Assembly: GCF_008710275.1 (NCBI RefSeq)
Contig: NZ_VYQE01000007.1
Location: 62,001-126,000 of the forward strand
Reading direction: 5' to 3'
DNA: 64,000 nucleotides
DNA from: Histidinibacterium aquaticum
Lineage (GTDB): Bacteria; Pseudomonadota; Alphaproteobacteria; Rhodobacterales; Rhodobacteraceae
A program made the translations under genes and the position numbers. This document shows, in pieces, positions 62,200 to 64,000 of the stretch; within the stretch, counting starts at the first letter, position 1; every line of letters starts with the position of its first letter. Under the pieces are notes generated by a model, which saw nothing but the letters and a program-made list of their open reading frames with translations, was not told the DNA's origin and ran no database searches.

Positions 62200-62979
62200 C
62201 TATCCGACGCCCATTTCGTCGGCCGTCTGCCAGATCAGGTGCTGCCCGCCGTCGACGCAAAGAAGTTGCCCGGTAACCGCCGGCGAATCGATGAAGAATC
62301 CCAACGCGGTGCAGATGTCGGACGGATTCGACCCGCGCTCCAGGATCGTCGCCGCCCGCTGCCCGGCGAAATGGTCGTCGGGCTGCCGCGCGCCCTGTAG
62401 CGTGGGCCCGGGTCCGATGGCGTTCACGCGGACGCGCTTGCCCAAGGATTGCGCTGCTGTCCGGGTGAAGGCCCAGAGCCCGGCCTTGGCGATCGTGTAG
62501 GTCATGTGCTCGGGCGTGAGCTTGCGGACTTTCTGATCTATCAGGTTCACGACCAGACCCTGCGCCACCGGCTCGCCGTTTTCGTCGTCGCTCGGCTCCG
62601 GGATATTCCCGGCCATCGCCTGCGTGAGGACGAAGGGCGCCCGGAGGTTGCTCTCCATGTGCCGGTCCCAGCCGTCCCGGGTCGCGCTCTTGAGCGTGTC
62701 GTACTCGAAGATCGAGGCGTTGTTCACGAGGCAGGTGATCGGCCCGCCCAGCGCCTCCATCGCCGCGGGGATCAGGCCCTGCGTCTCGCTCTCGACGGTG
62801 AGGTCGGCCCGCACCGCCGCCGCCCGCCGTCCCAGGTCGCGGATGTCCTGAGCCGTCTGCTCGGCGGCCTCGGCGGAGGCGCCGTAGTGCACGACGACAT
62901 CGTAGCCGCGTTCGGCCAGGTAGAGTGCCATCGCGCGGCCCAGGCGCTTGGCGCCTCCGGTGACGAGAGCCCGGGTCAT
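62200..62979 (-). CDS. Pteridine reductase-like SDR (FolM/PTR1-type)
   Basis: A 259-residue SDR with the pterin-reductase cofactor motif TGGAKRLG (7-14), in which Arg replaces the usual small residue. The catalytic set is D148, Y161 and K165 (NLIDQK...YTIAK): aspartate in place of serine, as in trypanosomatid PTR1 and E. coli FolM. It probably reduces dihydropterins or dihydrofolate with NADPH; the exact substrate is open. Its ATG overlaps the antiporter stop (ATGA), so the two are coupled. Confidence 0.85.
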   Translation of the reverse strand: MTRALVTGGAKRLGRAMALYLAERGYDVVVHYGASAEAAEQTAQDIRDLGRRAAAVRADLTVESETQGLIPAAMEALGGPITCLVNNASIFEYDTLKSATRDGWDRHMESNLRAPFVLTQAMAGNIPEPSDDENGEPVAQGLVVNLIDQKVRKLTPEHMTYTIAKAGLWAFTRTAAQSLGKRVRVNAIGPGPTLQGARQPDDHFAGQRAATILERGSNPSDICTALGFFIDSPAVTGQLLCVDGGQHLIWQTADEMGVG

Positions 62980-63941
62980 GTCAGCAGCAGTCCCATGTAG
63001 CCAAGATAGAGCAGGACGAAGGCGATGCCCCAGGCACGGCCCATGTCGCGACCTAGGAAGACGAAGGGAATGAGGATGAGCGAGGCGCCGAGCATGATCC
63101 AGAGGTCCTCGGTCAGGAAGCGCTGCTCGACCGGGATCGGCCCGACGAGGGACGCGACCCCGATGATGCCGAGCAGGTTGAACATGTTGGAACCGATGAC
63201 GTTGCCGAAGGCCACGTCGGCCTGCTTGCGCAGCGCGGCCATGACCGTGGTCGCGAGCTCCGGAAGCGAGGTGCCGACCGCTACCAGGGACAGACCGATC
63301 ACCGTCTCGGACACGCCGAAGGTCCGGGCGATCCTCGTCGAGCCGTCCACGAGGAGGTCCGCGCCCAGCGGCAGGCCCACGAGGCCCAGCGCGAGGTAGA
63401 ACAGGATCCGCGGCCAGCCGAGGCTGGGATCGGCGCCTTCGAGTTCTTCTTCCTCTTCCTGCTCGACCGCCGCCGCGATGCCTTCGCGCCGGTGAGCGCG
63501 GGCGGCGCGGGCTGCGTGAACCAGCATCGCGGTCAAAGCAGCAAGCAGGACCAGGCCATCGATCCATGTGATCGGGCCGAGGAAGCAGATGACGATGAAG
63601 AGGGCCGTGGCGGCGAGCATCTGCAGGTAGCTGTCGCGCGTGTCACACTTAGAAGTGTGCATCACGGCGAGGATCGCCGGCACACCGAGTACCAGCAGGA
63701 CGTTGGCCGTGTTGGAGCCCACGACGTTGCCGAGCGCGATCCCCGGGACGCCGGCCCAGATGGCCTGCACCGAGATCAGGAGCTCCGGCGCCGAGGTTCC
63801 GAAGGCCACCACGGTGAGCGACACGATCAGCGCCGGGATCCCCAGCCGGAGGGCGAGGTTCACCGCGCCCTTGACGAGGCTGTCGCCGGCCAGGAGCAGG
63901 ATCACCAACCCCAGGCCAACATAGATCCAATCGAGCATCAT
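62976..63941 (-). CDS. Calcium/sodium antiporter, CaCA family (YrbG-like)
   Basis: A 321-residue inner-membrane cation antiporter. It shows the two inverted alpha repeats of the family: GNVVGSNTANVLLVLG in the first half and GNVIGSNMFNLLGIIG in the second, each preceded by VAFGTSAPELLIS or VAVGTSLPELATT. About ten spans are separated by an acidic central loop (EQEEEEELEGADP). It would exchange Na+ (or H+) for Ca2+. The start is the first of two adjacent ATGs (63941, 63938). It overlaps the pteridine-reductase-like gene by 4 bases. Confidence 0.94.
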   Translation of the reverse strand: MMLDWIYVGLGLVILLLAGDSLVKGAVNLALRLGIPALIVSLTVVAFGTSAPELLISVQAIWAGVPGIALGNVVGSNTANVLLVLGVPAILAVMHTSKCDTRDSYLQMLAATALFIVICFLGPITWIDGLVLLAALTAMLVHAARAARAHRREGIAAAVEQEEEEELEGADPSLGWPRILFYLALGLVGLPLGADLLVDGSTRIARTFGVSETVIGLSLVAVGTSLPELATTVMAALRKQADVAFGNVIGSNMFNLLGIIGVASLVGPIPVEQRFLTEDLWIMLGASLILIPFVFLGRDMGRAWGIAFVLLYLGYMGLLLT

Positions 63942-64000
63942 GTGTCTTCGTTTCCACAGGGACAGGGGCCGGAGCCGATGCGGGGACGGCCGCAGGCGGC
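63938..64000 (-). CDS. Possible 3' end of an upstream gene, cut by the window edge
   Basis: Reading the minus strand from base 64000, a frame stays open for 20 codons and ends at TGA 63940-63938, overlapping the antiporter ATG by ATGA. The residues would be ACGRPRIGSGPCPCGNEDT preceded by Ala. The overlap style is common in this window, but 20 codons are too few to be sure, and another frame is open too. Confidence 0.25.
   Translation of the reverse strand, partial: AACGRPRIGSGPCPCGNEDT

Overview
The window is about 64 kb of high-GC DNA from an alphaproteobacterium, most probably a member of the Rhodobacteraceae/Roseobacteraceae. The evidence is the gene content and order: sucA-sucB-(MAPEG)-lpdA, a membrane-anchored cytochrome c552 (CycM) next to prephenate dehydratase, dnaX-ybaB-recR, COQ9 divergent from rpsU, TrcR, and the phbA/phbB pair. 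The genus cannot be fixed from this sequence. It reads as ordinary chromosomal backbone. I see no phage, transposase, integrase, CRISPR array or rRNA operon.

Layout. 1-8.1 kb: end of sucA, sucB, a cupin, a glycosyltransferase, a MAPEG protein, lpdA, rpe, tRNA-Met and an FAD-linked 2-hydroxyacid dehydrogenase. 8.2-14.3 kb: an MFS exporter and a haem block (hemC, hemE, hemF) with an amidoligase/glutamine-amidotransferase pair set between hemE and hemF. 14.4-19.4 kb: a lipoprotein, an atypical SDR, an RsmC-like methyltransferase, clpS, an HAD hydrolase and a SPOR-domain D,D-carboxypeptidase. 19.5-25.4 kb: a complete yejABEF peptide importer. 25.6-33.5 kb: cycM, pheA, an SRPBCC protein, nudC, the SRP RNA, rsgA, a DUF202 protein, dnaX, ybaB and recR. 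33.7-43.3 kb: DUF2252, TrcR, RNase T2, DUF2189, glyoxalase, aldo/keto reductase, quinone oxidoreductase, COQ9, rpsU, DUF3299, a PCuAC-like protein, ExoD and a thioredoxin-like protein. 43.4-53.5 kb: yghU, two membrane proteins, greA, ETF-QO, a TPR protein, ispE, a polyprenyl diphosphate synthase, DUF2007, a TrmN6-like methyltransferase and a DUF465 protein. 53.7-64 kb: a phb operon containing a patatin-like gene, tag, moaE-moaD-pgsA, an exported protein with an OmpA-domain partner, uvrC, a pteridine-reductase-like SDR and a CaCA antiporter.

Several genes work together. SucA, SucB and Lpd form 2-oxoglutarate dehydrogenase. HemC, HemE and HemF are three steps of tetrapyrrole synthesis; the hemC-hemE divergent region carries an exact TGTC-N10-GACA palindrome, the form bound by the photosynthesis regulator PpsR/CrtJ. 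IspE makes an isoprenoid precursor and its convergent neighbour elongates polyprenyl chains for quinones, which COQ9, ETF-QO and the electron carriers then use. PhbA and PhbB make 3-hydroxybutyryl-CoA for polyhydroxybutyrate, with a patatin-like hydrolase between them.

The most interesting unexplained signals are: (1) a composite intergenic repeat, four full copies and one partial, made of two hairpins plus a conserved box, in which stem sequences change but pairing is kept; (2) a second GC-rich nested stem-loop that covers the stop codons of both hemF and yejF; (3) the amidoligase/amidotransferase pair; (4) the patatin in the phb operon; (5) an AT-rich island upstream of uvrC with DnaA-box-like words and another TGTC-N10-GACA site; (6) family members missing key residues, namely an SDR without its lysine and a PCuAC-like protein without its copper ligands.
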